Shown here piece after piece: positions 28,797 through 37,892 of a stretch of 64,000 bases of DNA. The stretch is from CAVVIH01 sp963748295 (GTDB taxonomy: Bacteria; Acidobacteriota; Vicinamibacteria; Vicinamibacterales; 2-12-FULL-66-21). The notes under the pieces are model-generated. The model worked only from the letters and a program-made list of their open reading frames with translations, was not told where the DNA came from and searched no databases. Made by a program: the position numbers and the translations under genes. Each line of letters begins with the position of its first letter. Positions within the stretch are counted from its first letter, which is position 1. The stretch covers positions 372,001-436,000 of the forward strand of contig CAVVIH010000004.1 in NCBI GenBank assembly GCA_963748295.1, read 5' to 3'.

Positions 28797-30614
28797 ATGT
28801 CGGTCATGCGTAAGAGTGCAATCGTCGCCACCATCGTTCTGGTGGGCGCCGCAATCGGATATGGGCGGCAGGCGGCGGCGCCGACGATAGTGCTCGTCAA
28901 TGGACGCGTCTACACGCTCGATACGGCGAGGCCGTGGGCGGAGGCGGTGGCGATTGCCGGATCGCGCATAGCGGCGGTCGGGACGACCGCGGAAGTTCGG
29001 GCGCTGGCGACGCCGGCGACCCGCGTGATCGATCTGAAGGGAGCGTTCGCGCTTCCGGGCTTCAACGACGCGCACGTGCACATCGACAGCACCGGCGCGT
29101 TGCTCGTGGGCGTGAACCTGCTCGACGTGCACGAGCCGACGGCGTTCACCAATCGCATTCGCGAGGCGGCGGGACGGCTGCCGAAAGGGGCCTGGATCAC
29201 TCGCGGCGAGTGGGGCGCGTACGAGCAGTGGGCCGCCGGGTCCTCCGGCGAGACCTCCGGGAAGGCGGCGGGGAAAGGGCCGTTCACGCCGAGCCGGGAT
29301 CTCGTGGACGCGGTGACACCCGGGCATCCCGTGTTCGTCAACCGCTTCGATCGCAGCATGTATCTCGCGAACGGCCTCGCGCTGAAGCTCGCGGGGATCA
29401 CGGAGTCGACGCCGAATCCGCCCAATGGCGAGATCGTCAAGGATTCGGCCGGCCGTCTCACCGGCATTCTCAAGGGCGCCGCGGCGGATATCGTCAGGCG
29501 CGCCATCCCGCCGATTCCGTTCGAGCAGCGGCTGGCGCAGGTCAGGGCGGTGCTCGAGGAAGCGCGTCAGGGCGGCGTGACGACGATGCAGGACCTGACG
29601 TCGGGAGATCAGCTGCGCGCCTACCAGGAACTGCAGCGCCGCGGGGAGCTGACGGCCCGCATCATGCTGCGGCCGACGCTCGACAACGTCACGCACACCG
29701 CCGCGCTCGGCATCTCGCGCGGGTTCGGCGACGAGTGGCTGCGCTACATCGGCTACAAGGCGTGGGTCGACGGGATCATGGGCAGCAGCGGCGCCATGTT
29801 CTTCGAGCCCTACACGCACGATCCGAAGAACAAGGGACTCCTGCGCGACATCATGCGCCCCGAAGGGCAGGAAGGCGCGGCGATGTCGATGACCGCGGCG
29901 CAGCACTACACCGATTTCCCGCCCGGCAACCTGGAAAAGCTGATCGAGCAGGCGATTCCCACAGGCATTCCGCCGCACGTGCACGCGATCGGCGACAAAG
30001 GGAACCGCATCCTGCTCGACGTCTACGAGAAGCTGCTGACGAAGCACGGCCTGACGAACGCCGATCATCGCTGGCGCGTGATCCATGCGCAGGTCGTCCA
30101 CCCTGACGATGTCGCCCGCTTCGGCCGCCTGAAGCTGGTGGCGGAAATCAACCCGTATCACGTGTCCGACGACATGCGCTGGATGGAGGAGCGGATCGGC
30201 GCCGAGCGGTCGCGCGGCGCGTATGCGTTCCGGAAGCTGAAGGACAGCGGCGCCGTCCTGATCTTCGGCAGCGACAGCCCCGGCACCAACGCGGCGCGGT
30301 ACTTCCTGAATCCGGTCTATGGCCTCTACGCGGCGACCTCGCGCCAGACCCTCTCCGGCGAACCAAAAGGCGGCTGGTTTCCGGACCAGCGGCTGACCAT
30401 CGAAGAAGCCGTCGAGGCTTACACGAAAGGGCCGGCCTGGGCTTCCTTTGAAGAGGGCGTGAAGGGCGTGCTCGCCCCCGGCATGCTGGCCGACATCGCG
30501 GTGTTCGACACGGACTTCATTGCGGTGGGCAAGAGCGATCCCGCGCGGATCCTGAAGGCAAAGGCACTCTATACGATCGCCGGCGGCCGTGTCGTTTATA
30601 CGGGTCAGCGATAA
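28797..30614 (+). CDS. Secreted amidohydrolase, YtcJ-like
   Basis: About 605 residues. ATG 28797 or 28806; the N-terminus (MRKSAIVATIVLVGAAIGYG) is a signal peptide. Metal-dependent amidohydrolase features: ALPGFNDAHVHIDSTGALLV for the HxH pair, PPHVHAIGDKGNR, WRVIHAQVVHPDD and FGSDSPGTNAARYFLNP, ending in the small beta domain (LAPGMLADIAVFDTDF). The family acts on N-substituted formamides or similar amides; the substrate is not known here. Confidence 0.88.
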   Translation: MSVMRKSAIVATIVLVGAAIGYGRQAAAPTIVLVNGRVYTLDTARPWAEAVAIAGSRIAAVGTTAEVRALATPATRVIDLKGAFALPGFNDAHVHIDSTGALLVGVNLLDVHEPTAFTNRIREAAGRLPKGAWITRGEWGAYEQWAAGSSGETSGKAAGKGPFTPSRDLVDAVTPGHPVFVNRFDRSMYLANGLALKLAGITESTPNPPNGEIVKDSAGRLTGILKGAAADIVRRAIPPIPFEQRLAQVRAVLEEARQGGVTTMQDLTSGDQLRAYQELQRRGELTARIMLRPTLDNVTHTAALGISRGFGDEWLRYIGYKAWVDGIMGSSGAMFFEPYTHDPKNKGLLRDIMRPEGQEGAAMSMTAAQHYTDFPPGNLEKLIEQAIPTGIPPHVHAIGDKGNRILLDVYEKLLTKHGLTNADHRWRVIHAQVVHPDDVARFGRLKLVAEINPYHVSDDMRWMEERIGAERSRGAYAFRKLKDSGAVLIFGSDSPGTNAARYFLNPVYGLYAATSRQTLSGEPKGGWFPDQRLTIEEAVEAYTKGPAWASFEEGVKGVLAPGMLADIAVFDTDFIAVGKSDPARILKAKALYTIAGGRVVYTGQR

Positions 30615-30817
30615 CGATTTTGGTGGTCTGCCCCCTGCGCGATTTGTGCAGGCTTGTTCAATTGTGTGCCAGTCTGCGACGCTCCGGTCGGTACTTCCGC
30701 CCCTTTCTGGCCTATAGCCTAAACAACTGATTCGAAGCTACTTACCTCTAAAAAAGCGGTCTAAATTGACGGGCTGGTCCTGCCCTTGCTCAACCATGGC
30801 TGGAACGTGGAGGAGTC
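30615..30817. other. Intergenic region upstream of the collagen-like gene
   Basis: 203 nt with lower GC than the surroundings. I see TTGACG (30766) without a convincing -10, and a good ribosome binding site GGAGGAG before ATG 30818. No repeat or RNA gene is recognised. Confidence 0.4.
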
Positions 30818-32029
30818 ATGGCTAAGACTAGAACGGTAATCGCCGCTCTCGTGTTCTTCCTGGGCGCCGGCACGGTGGCCAGCGCGGGCCCGGAGTCCAA
30901 ATCGGAGTCCAACAAGGGCCAACAGGGGTCAGGGAAGGGCGTCCAGACGCTGACAGATGTAACCGGCGTCGATGTAACCCCTACAACCCAGGTTCGCGTG
31001 ATGACCGGGACGCTGAATCGCGCCGCGGAAACCCTGGTGCTCGAAGGCGTGAACTTCGGGACGGAGATGCCTGCGGTGCAGTGCGGCACGTTCGTCATGA
31101 CGGTCCTGAGCCACACCGACACGCAGATTGTCGTGCAGTTCCCGGCGTCGATTCCTGATGGGTCCTACCTGTTCTCGGTCTACCGGAACAGGTCGACGTC
31201 GCAGCAGGATTTCGATGTGTTCTACGTCACCGCGGTGACGCCGGGGGTTGGTGGAGGGTCGGTCGGACCGCAGGGACCTGCGGGACCTGCGGGACCTGCG
31301 GGACCTGCAGGTCCGACGGGACCTCAGGGACCCGCTGGTGAGGCTGGCGCGACGGGACCCGCCGGGCCTGCTGGCCCGGTCGGCCCGACTGGCGCGGTCG
31401 GCCCTGCTGGCGCGACTGGCGCGGTCGGCCCGATGGGCCCAGTGGGACCTGCTGGCGCGACGGGCGAAGTGGGCCCGATGGGACCCGCCGGCGCGGATGG
31501 CGCGACGGGACCGCAGGGGCCTGCTGGTCCGGTTGGACCGATGGGACCTCAGGGCGTTGCTGGTAACGACGGCGCAACCGGCGCTGTCGGCCCGCAGGGA
31601 CCTGCCGGACCGACGGGTGCGACCGGCGCGACCGGTGCGACGGGACCGGAAGGACCCCAGGGCCCCGCAGGCTCGACCGGGCCGATGGGGCCGATGGGGC
31701 CGATGGGCGTGATGGGACCGCAGGGGCCAGCCGGGACGAACGGCGTCACTGGCCTCGTGTGGGTGGAGGCGACGACCGCCCCGTTCTCCGCCCCGAAGCA
31801 GGTCAACGTGCCCCCGATCGAGCTCGCGTGTCCCGCGGGCAAGGTGCCAGTCGCCGGAGGCTGGGAGCTGATGAATCTCGCTTCGCAGCAACTGCAGGTG
31901 ATCACCTCCATGGCCGTCAACGACGCGTCGCTGGTCGGCTGGCGCCTGGTGGTGAGAAACATGTTCGGTCCGACATCGCTCAGTGGTAACCAGCTTCGCA
32001 TCTTCGCCGGCTGCGCGAACGTTCAGTAG
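30818..32029 (+). CDS. Secreted collagen-like triple-helix repeat protein
   Basis: 403 residues. Signal peptide (residues 1-23, FFLGAGTVASA). Residues about 45-140 look like an IPT/TIG-type Ig domain (TQVRVMTGTLNRAAETLVLE, GVNFGTEMPAVQCGTFVMTV). From residue 150 (base 31265) to about 31755 there are some 54 uninterrupted Gly-X-Y triplets rich in Pro, Ala and Thr (GPQGPAGPAG, GPMGPMGPMG). A C-terminal domain of about 85 residues with three Cys ends GCANVQ. It probably forms a trimeric extracellular rod. The strong terminator after it suggests a single-gene transcript. Confidence 0.93.
   Translation: MAKTRTVIAALVFFLGAGTVASAGPESKSESNKGQQGSGKGVQTLTDVTGVDVTPTTQVRVMTGTLNRAAETLVLEGVNFGTEMPAVQCGTFVMTVLSHTDTQIVVQFPASIPDGSYLFSVYRNRSTSQQDFDVFYVTAVTPGVGGGSVGPQGPAGPAGPAGPAGPTGPQGPAGEAGATGPAGPAGPVGPTGAVGPAGATGAVGPMGPVGPAGATGEVGPMGPAGADGATGPQGPAGPVGPMGPQGVAGNDGATGAVGPQGPAGPTGATGATGATGPEGPQGPAGSTGPMGPMGPMGVMGPQGPAGTNGVTGLVWVEATTAPFSAPKQVNVPPIELACPAGKVPVAGGWELMNLASQQLQVITSMAVNDASLVGWRLVVRNMFGPTSLSGNQLRIFAGCANVQ
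31265..31755 (+). repeat. Gly-X-Y coding repeat (about 54 triplets)
   Basis: 9-nt periodic coding DNA (GGN CCN NNN). It includes near-identical runs such as GGACCTGCGGGACCTGCG at 31274-31300 and GGGCCGATGGGGCCGATG near 31680, prone to slippage and copy-number change. Confidence 0.9.
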
Positions 32030-32054
32030 GTTTCGATCGACGAGGTTCGTTGCT

Positions 32055-32089
32055 GCTCCGTGCGGAGGCGTCTCCGCACGGAGCTTTCT
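32055..32089 (+). terminator. Rho-independent terminator after the collagen-like gene
   Basis: GCTCCGTGCGGA (32055-32066) and TCCGCACGGAGC (32073-32084) form a perfect 12-bp stem with a 6-nt loop, followed by TTTCT. It lies 26 nt after the stop. Confidence 0.85.
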
Positions 32090-32126
32090 GCGTACGACGG
32101 GTGGAAGTACGTGATGCGACGGGTGG

Positions 32127-32215
32127 CTTCCGGCTTCAGCCGGAAGTACGTGCCTTCCGCCTAAAGGCTTACGGGCCTTCCGCCTAAAGGCGGAAGCTCA
32201 CAAGGCGGAAGCTCC
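32127..32215. repeat. Cluster of CTTCCGCCTAAAGGCGGAAG-type palindromes
   Basis: Copies: CTTCCGGCTTCAGCCGGAAG (32127-32146), a half copy near 32154-32168, CTTCCGCCTAAAGGCGGAAG (32177-32196) and a trailing half copy AAGGCGGAAGC (from about 32202). The first copy differs from the others by a paired C-to-G and G-to-C change that keeps the stem. Confidence 0.85.
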
Positions 32216-32223
32216 AAGGCACG

Positions 32224-32229
32224 TATAAT
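32224..32229 (+). promoter_or_regulatory. Perfect -10 box for a near-leaderless mutase transcript
   Basis: TATAAT at 32224-32229 lies 8 nt before the ATG at 32238, so transcription would begin within a few bases of the start codon. No ribosome binding site is seen, which fits a leaderless mRNA. No good -35 is found; the 17-18-nt upstream position falls in the palindrome cluster. Confidence 0.6.
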
Positions 32230-32237
32230 GTTTTCGT

Positions 32238-33905
32238 ATGAAAACTGCGCCCGCCGAGACCGACAAGGCGCGCTGGGAGCGCGATGTGCTCCAGCCGACG
32301 CTCACGAAGGCTCCGGAACGCGACACGCCGTTCACCACCATCTCGGGCAGGCCGATCGACCGGTTGTACACGGCTGACGACCTCCCGGAGTTCGAATACA
32401 CGCGGGATCTGAACAACCCCGGCGAGTTCCCCTACACGCGCGGCATCCACCCCACCGGCTACCGGGGCAAGCTCTGGACGATGCGGCAGTTTGCCGGGTT
32501 CGGGACGCCGGAGGAGACCAACCAGCGCTACAAGACGCTGTTGAAGGCCGGCGGCACCGGGCTGAGCGTCGCGTTCGACTTGCCGACGCTGATGGGCCGC
32601 GATCCGGACCACGAGCTGTCGCTCGGCGAAGTCGGCAAGTGCGGCGTCAGCATCGTCTCGCTGGCGGACATGGAGCGGCTGTTCGACGGGATCGCGCTCG
32701 GCGACATCACGACGTCGATGACGATCAACTCGCCGGCGTCGATGATCTTCGCGATGTATCTCGTCGTCGCGGAGAAGCAGGGCGCCGACTGGAAGAAGCT
32801 CTCCGGCACGATCCAGAACGACATCCTCAAGGAATTCATCGCGCAGAAGGAATACATCTACCCGCCGCGCGAATCGATGCGGCTCATCACCGACGTGTTC
32901 GCGTTCTGCTCGAAGGAAGTGCCGCGCTGGAACACGGTGTCGGTGAGCGGGTATCACATCCGCGAAGCCGGGTCGACGTCGCTGCAGGAGCTGGCGTTCA
33001 CGCTGCGGGACGGCATCGAGTACGTGCAGTACGGGATCGACGCCGGGCTCGACGTCGACGACTTCGCGCCGCGCATCTCGTTCTTCTTCAACTCGCACAG
33101 CGACTTCTTCGAGGAGATTGCCAAGTTCCGCGCCGCCCGGCGGCTGTGGGCGGAGGTCATGCGCGACCGCTTCGGCGCCCGCCACGAGCGATCGTGGAAG
33201 CTCCGGTTCCACACGCAGACCGCGGGCGTGTCGCTGACCGCGCAGCAGCCCTACAACAACGTCGTCCGTACCGCACTGCAGGCGCTGGCGGCGGTGCTCG
33301 GCGGCACGAACTCGCTGCACACGAACTCGCTGGACGAGGCGCTCGCGCTGCCGACGGCGGAGGCGGCGACGCTCGCGCTCCGCACCCAGCAGGTCATCGC
33401 GCACGAGAGCGGCATCACCAACGTGGTCGATCCGCTCGGCGGCTCGTACTTCGTCGAACGGCTCACGCTCGACATGGAGCGGGGGGCGCGCGAGTACTTC
33501 CAGACCATCGACAGGTTCGGCGGCATGGTCGAGGCGATCGAGAACGGCTATCCGCAGAAGGAAATCGCCGAGGCCTCCTATCGCTTCCAGCAGGCGGTCG
33601 AGAATCGCGAGAAGGTCATCGTCGGCGTCAACGACTACGTGCAGGAAGACGAAGCGCCGCATCCGATTCTGTACATCGATGAAACGACCGCCGGGAAGCA
33701 GCTGGCCAGGCTCGAGGACTTGAAGCGCACGCGCGACAACGAGGCAGTGCGGCGGTCGCTCGATGCGCTGCGCGAGGCCGCGCGCGGGACGGGGAATACG
33801 ATGTATCCGCTGCTCGACTGCGTTCGCGCCTACGCAACCGTCGGCGAAATGTGCGACGCGTTGCGCGAGGTGTGGGGAGAGTACGAAGAAGTTCCCTTGA
33901 TCTAG
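32238..33905 (+). CDS. Methylmalonyl-CoA mutase, large (catalytic) subunit
   Basis: 555 residues. It isomerises methylmalonyl-CoA and succinyl-CoA with B12. TIM-barrel signatures: YTRGIHPTGYRGKLWTMRQF, GLSVAFDLPTLMGRDPDH, SISFFFNSHSDFFEEI-like block (RISFFFNSHSDFFEEIAKFR) and FHTQTAGVSLTAQQPYNNVV. It lacks the C-terminal B12 domain, which is a separate gene immediately downstream. This split arrangement is known for mutase and related acyl-CoA mutases. No MeaB-type chaperone or epimerase lies nearby. Confidence 0.93.
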   Translation: MKTAPAETDKARWERDVLQPTLTKAPERDTPFTTISGRPIDRLYTADDLPEFEYTRDLNNPGEFPYTRGIHPTGYRGKLWTMRQFAGFGTPEETNQRYKTLLKAGGTGLSVAFDLPTLMGRDPDHELSLGEVGKCGVSIVSLADMERLFDGIALGDITTSMTINSPASMIFAMYLVVAEKQGADWKKLSGTIQNDILKEFIAQKEYIYPPRESMRLITDVFAFCSKEVPRWNTVSVSGYHIREAGSTSLQELAFTLRDGIEYVQYGIDAGLDVDDFAPRISFFFNSHSDFFEEIAKFRAARRLWAEVMRDRFGARHERSWKLRFHTQTAGVSLTAQQPYNNVVRTALQALAAVLGGTNSLHTNSLDEALALPTAEAATLALRTQQVIAHESGITNVVDPLGGSYFVERLTLDMERGAREYFQTIDRFGGMVEAIENGYPQKEIAEASYRFQQAVENREKVIVGVNDYVQEDEAPHPILYIDETTAGKQLARLEDLKRTRDNEAVRRSLDALREAARGTGNTMYPLLDCVRAYATVGEMCDALREVWGEYEEVPLI

Positions 33906-33913
33906 GAGACCTG

Positions 33914-34321
33914 TTGCGAAAAATCCGAGTCGTCATCGCCAAGCCGGGGCTCGACGGGCACGATCGCGGCGCGAAGGTCATCGCGCGGGCGTTGCGGGAT
34001 GCGGGCATGGAGGTCATCTACACCGGCCTCCGGCAGACCCCGGAGCAGATCGTCGCCGCGGCGCTGCAGGAAGATGCGGACGCGATTGGCCTGTCGATCC
34101 TGTCAGGCGCCCACATGCACATCTGTCCGCGCGTGATGGATCTCCTGAAGGAGAAGGGGCTCGAGGACGTGCTGGTGATGGTCGGGGGCATCATCCCCGA
34201 CGTGGACATTCCGAAGCTGCAGGCCGCCGGTATCAAGGGGATCTTCCTGCCTGGAACCCCGATGCAGAACATCGTCACGTTCATCAACGCCAACGTGCGG
34301 CCGCGCGTGGAGCAGGTGTAG
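33914..34321 (+). CDS. Methylmalonyl-CoA mutase, B12-binding subunit
   Basis: 135 residues. Cobalamin-binding Rossmann domain with the base-off motif KPGLDGHDRGAKVIARALRD (DxHxxG), SILSGAHMHICPRVMDLLKE, and GGIIPDVDIPKLQAAGIKGI. TTG start at 33914 with AGGAG 6 nt upstream; the mutase large subunit ends 8 nt before. It completes the enzyme encoded by the previous gene. Confidence 0.93.
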   Translation: MRKIRVVIAKPGLDGHDRGAKVIARALRDAGMEVIYTGLRQTPEQIVAAALQEDADAIGLSILSGAHMHICPRVMDLLKEKGLEDVLVMVGGIIPDVDIPKLQAAGIKGIFLPGTPMQNIVTFINANVRPRVEQV

Positions 34322-34323
34322 CC

Positions 34324-35248
34324 GTGACCGCCAAGCTTCTGCTCGCCGACGACAGCGTCACGATTCAACGCGTCATCGAGCTGACCTTCGCCGACGAAAA
34401 CGTGCAGGTGGTCGCGGTCGGGGACGGCAAGGAAGCGATCGAGCGCCTCAAGAGCGACCGTCCCGACATCGTGCTGGCAGACGTCGGCATGCCGGAGCTC
34501 GACGGCTACGAGGTCGCCGCGTTCATCAAGGGGAATCCGGAGCTCGCGCACATCCCCGTGCTGCTGCTCACCGGCGCGTTCGAGCCAATCGACGAGACAC
34601 GAGCCAAGTCGGTTGGATGTGAAGGGGTGCTCGTGAAACCGTTCGAGCCGCAAATGGTGATCAGCCGCGTCCGTGAGTTGCTGAGGAAGAAACCGCGTCA
34701 GCCCGAGGCGGCGCCGCCGGCGCCCCAGCCGATCGAGGCGGTCGAGCCTGCCCAGCCGGCGGATGCGCCTGCTCCGCCTGCGGCCGCCGACGCTCCGCCG
34801 CCGCGCCGGCAAGTCGGCGGATGCGCTCGAGGATTATTTCGATCGGCTCGACGTCGCGCTGTCGACGCTGAACACCGCGCCGCCGCCGCTCGAACCGGTC
34901 CCCGCGGAGCTGCGCTCGGAGCCGGTGCGCCGGGCCGAGCCCTCGCCAGCGGCCATTCCTGTGTCTGGCGCACGCGGGCCGGAAAGTCCCGGCACCGCGG
35001 CCGGGTCCGGCGCGTCAAACGGGATGCCGCCCCTCCACGAAGCGTTCGCCGCACTCCTTTCAGCCGAACGCGGCCTGCCGCTGCATCCGAACGGCCCGAC
35101 CCGTGAGGCGATCACCGAGGATGTGATCGAGGAAGTCGTCCGGCGCGTCATGGCGAGGATGTCGAACGACTCGATGCGGCGCGCCGTGCTCGACGCCGCG
35201 GAGCGCATGGTCCGCGACGAGATCGAGAAGATCAAGAAGACTACTTGA
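34324..35248 (+). CDS. Response regulator with receiver domain and disordered/helical tail, frameshifted
   Basis: The CheY-like receiver domain (KLLLADDSVTIQRVIELTFA; phospho-acceptor region IVLADVGMPELDGYEV; LLLTGAFEPIDE; VLVKPFEPQMVI) covers residues 1-120. A Pro/Ala-rich linker then breaks frame near 34815. The adjacent frame continues SADALEDYFDRLDVALSTLN and a C-terminal helical segment (AITEDVIEEVVRRVMARMSN). No DNA-binding domain is evident; FrzS/PleD-like adaptor types are possible. GTG starts 2 nt after the mutase small-subunit stop. Confidence 0.82.
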
Positions 35249-35282
35249 GCCCCCCGGTTCAACCTACTACCATCAACGGGTT

Positions 35283-37892
35283 ATGCCCCACGGTCTGGAA
35301 TTGAACCACCCGATAGTGGTTCCGGAGAAGCCCGCGCTCGAAGGGCTCGAAGACAAATGGATCGCGCGCTGGGAAGCCGAAGGGCTGTACCGCTTCGACG
35401 CGACGCGGCCGCGCGATCAGGTCTACTCGATCGATACGCCGCCGCCGACGGTCAGCGGGTCGCTTCACGTCGGCCACGTCTTCTCATTCACGCACACCGA
35501 CACCGTCGCGCGTTTCCAGCGCATGCGCGGCAAGGCGGTCTTCTACCCGATGGGGTGGGACGACAACGGACTGCCGACCGAGCGCCGCGTGCAGAATTAC
35601 TTCGGCGTGCGCTGCGACCCGTCGCTCCCGTACGACGCGGCCTTCGTGCCGCCCGAGAAGCCCGGCAAGCATCCGATCCCGGTTTCCCGTCCGAATTTCA
35701 TCGAACTCTGTGGGAGGCTCACACAGGAGGACGAGAAGGCCTTCGAGCGTCTCTGGAAGCACCTGGGCCTGTCGGTCGACTGGAAGATGACCTACGCGAC
35801 GATCGATCGCCGATCGCAGCGCGTCTCCCAGTTGTCCTTCCTGCGGCTGCTCGACCGCGGCCTCGCGTATCAGCTCGAAGCGCCGACGCTCTGGGACGTT
35901 GATTTTCGCACCGCCGTCGCGCAGGCGGAGCTCGAAGATCGCGAGCAGCCCGGCGCCTACCACCGGATCCGCTTCGCGCGTCCGGACGGCGGCTTCGTCG
36001 AGATCGACACGACGCGGCCCGAATTGATCCCGTCGTGCGTGGCGCTCGTCGCGCACCCGGATGACGAGCGTTACAAGCCGCTGTTCGGATCCGAGGTCGT
36101 GACGCCGCTGTTCGGCGCGCGGGTTCCGGTGCGGGCGCACACGCTGGCCGACCCGGAAAAAGGCACCGGCGCCGCGATGATCTGCACGTTTGGCGACGTC
36201 ACCGACGTCGTCTGGTGGCGCGAGCTTGCCCTGCCGGTTCGCGCGGTGATTCAGGCGAACGGCGCGTTCAGGCCCGTCAAGTGGGGCGAGGCGGGCTGGG
36301 AATCGACCGACCCGTCACGGGCGCAGCAGCACTACGACCAGCTCGCGAACCTCTCGGCCGTCAAAGCGCGCACCCGCATCGTCGAGCTGCTTCGCGAGAG
36401 CGGTGATCTGCTCGGCGATCCGAAGCCCATCACCCACGCGGTGAAGTTCTACGAGAAGGGCGATCGTCCGCTCGAAATCGTCACCAGCCGCCAATGGTTC
36501 TATAAGACGATGGATCACCGCGAGCGGCTGCTGCAGCGCGGCCGGGAGATCGACTGGCACCCGCCATACATGCGCACGCGCTACGAGAACTGGGTCAACG
36601 GGCTTGCAGGCGATTGGTGCGTCAGCCGTCAGCGGTTCTTCGGCGTGCCGTTTCCTGTCTGGTACAAAATCCGCGAAGACGGCACGATCGACCACGAGGC
36701 GCGGCTGCTTCCCGATCTGAGCAGCCTGCCGATCGATCCGTCGACCGATGTGCCCTCGGGGTACTCCGCGGAACAGCGCGACAAGCCGGGCGGGTTCTCC
36801 GGCGATCCGGACATCATGGACACGTGGGCGACCTCCTCGCTCACGCCGCAGATCGCCGGCCGCTGGCAGGAAGATCCCGCGTTCTTCGCGACCGTCTTCC
36901 CGATGGATCTGCGGCCGCAGGCGCACGACATCATCCGCACCTGGCTGTTCACGACGGTGCTGCGCTCCGAGTTCGAGCACGGCACCGTGCCGTGGAAGAA
37001 CGCCGGCATCTCCGGCTTCGTGCTCGATCCCGATCGCAAGAAGATGTCGAAGTCGAAGGGGAATGTCGTGACGCCGATGGGCCTGCTCGAAGAGCACGGT
37101 TCCGACGGCGTGCGCTACTGGGCCGCGAGCGGACGCCCGGGCGCCGACACCTCGTTCGACACCGGGCAGATGAAGGTCGGCCGCCGCCTGGCGATCAAAC
37201 TCCTGAACGCGTCGAAGTTCGTGCTCGCGCGCCCGGAGCCGTCGGGTCCGGCCACCGCGCTCGTCGATCGCGGGCTGCTGACGATGCTCGCCGGGCTGGT
37301 TGCCGATTGCACGACCGACTTCACCGACTACAACTACACGCGCGCGCTCGAGCGGACCGAGACATTCTTCTGGAGCTTCTGCGACGACTACCTGGAGCTC
37401 GTGAAGGGACGCCGCTACGGCGATCAAGGCCCCGCGCTTGCCGCATCGGCGAACGGCGCGCTGCTGGCGGCGCTGTCGGCGATGCTTCGGCTGTTCGCGC
37501 CGTTCCTTCCGTTCGCCACCGAGGAAGTGTGGTCCTGGTGGCGGCCTGGCTCGGTGCACACCTCGACGTGGCCCGAGGCGGCGGAGCTGCTATCCGCATC
37601 CGAGCCGCACGGCGAAGATCGCCGCGCCGTCCGAGCCCTCCAGTTCGCGGGCCAGGTGCTGGGCGCGATCCGCAAGAAGAAGTCCGAGGAGCAGCGCGCG
37701 CTGAAGACGGCGGTTGTCCTCGCGGTCATCCGCGCCCCCCAGGACGATCTCGCCCTGTTGCCCGAGATCGAGCGCGACCTCAGAGCCGCCGGCCTCATCC
37801 AGCAGATCGAGACCGCGGTTGCCGACACGCTGCAGGTCGACGTCACGCTGGCGCCACCAGAGACACCTCCGCCAGGAGAGAATCGGGGATGA
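35283..37892 (+). CDS. valS: Valyl-tRNA synthetase
   Basis: 869 residues. Class I motifs: PPPTVSGSLHVGHVFSFTHT (HIGH) and DPDRKKMSKSKGNVVTPMGL (KMSKS). It has the editing domain in the middle (IDTTRPELIPSCVALVAHPD) and the anticodon-binding helices at the end. No frameshift in 2.6 kb. It is in the same direction as, and 34 nt after, the response regulator. Its TGA overlaps the nadC ATG. Confidence 0.95.
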   Translation: MPHGLELNHPIVVPEKPALEGLEDKWIARWEAEGLYRFDATRPRDQVYSIDTPPPTVSGSLHVGHVFSFTHTDTVARFQRMRGKAVFYPMGWDDNGLPTERRVQNYFGVRCDPSLPYDAAFVPPEKPGKHPIPVSRPNFIELCGRLTQEDEKAFERLWKHLGLSVDWKMTYATIDRRSQRVSQLSFLRLLDRGLAYQLEAPTLWDVDFRTAVAQAELEDREQPGAYHRIRFARPDGGFVEIDTTRPELIPSCVALVAHPDDERYKPLFGSEVVTPLFGARVPVRAHTLADPEKGTGAAMICTFGDVTDVVWWRELALPVRAVIQANGAFRPVKWGEAGWESTDPSRAQQHYDQLANLSAVKARTRIVELLRESGDLLGDPKPITHAVKFYEKGDRPLEIVTSRQWFYKTMDHRERLLQRGREIDWHPPYMRTRYENWVNGLAGDWCVSRQRFFGVPFPVWYKIREDGTIDHEARLLPDLSSLPIDPSTDVPSGYSAEQRDKPGGFSGDPDIMDTWATSSLTPQIAGRWQEDPAFFATVFPMDLRPQAHDIIRTWLFTTVLRSEFEHGTVPWKNAGISGFVLDPDRKKMSKSKGNVVTPMGLLEEHGSDGVRYWAASGRPGADTSFDTGQMKVGRRLAIKLLNASKFVLARPEPSGPATALVDRGLLTMLAGLVADCTTDFTDYNYTRALERTETFFWSFCDDYLELVKGRRYGDQGPALAASANGALLAALSAMLRLFAPFLPFATEEVWSWWRPGSVHTSTWPEAAELLSASEPHGEDRRAVRALQFAGQVLGAIRKKKSEEQRALKTAVVLAVIRAPQDDLALLPEIERDLRAAGLIQQIETAVADTLQVDVTLAPPETPPPGENRG

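Noticed and set aside
28740..28800. CACGTG/GACGTG words before the amidohydrolase as a regulatory array
   Set aside because: Only a few imperfect ACGTG words occur; too short and irregular to separate from chance in GC-rich DNA.
30615..30817. tRNA or small RNA gene
   Set aside because: No cloverleaf, no GTTCGA-type T-loop in context and no terminator of its own was found.
30929..31891. Large open frames antisense to the collagen-like gene
   Set aside because: They are shadows of the 9-nt Gly-X-Y codon periodicity and have no family resemblance.
32030..32237. Cobalamin riboswitch upstream of the B12-dependent mutase
   Set aside because: The gap contains a terminator and palindromic repeats, no B12-box-like sequence, and the predicted transcript is leaderless.
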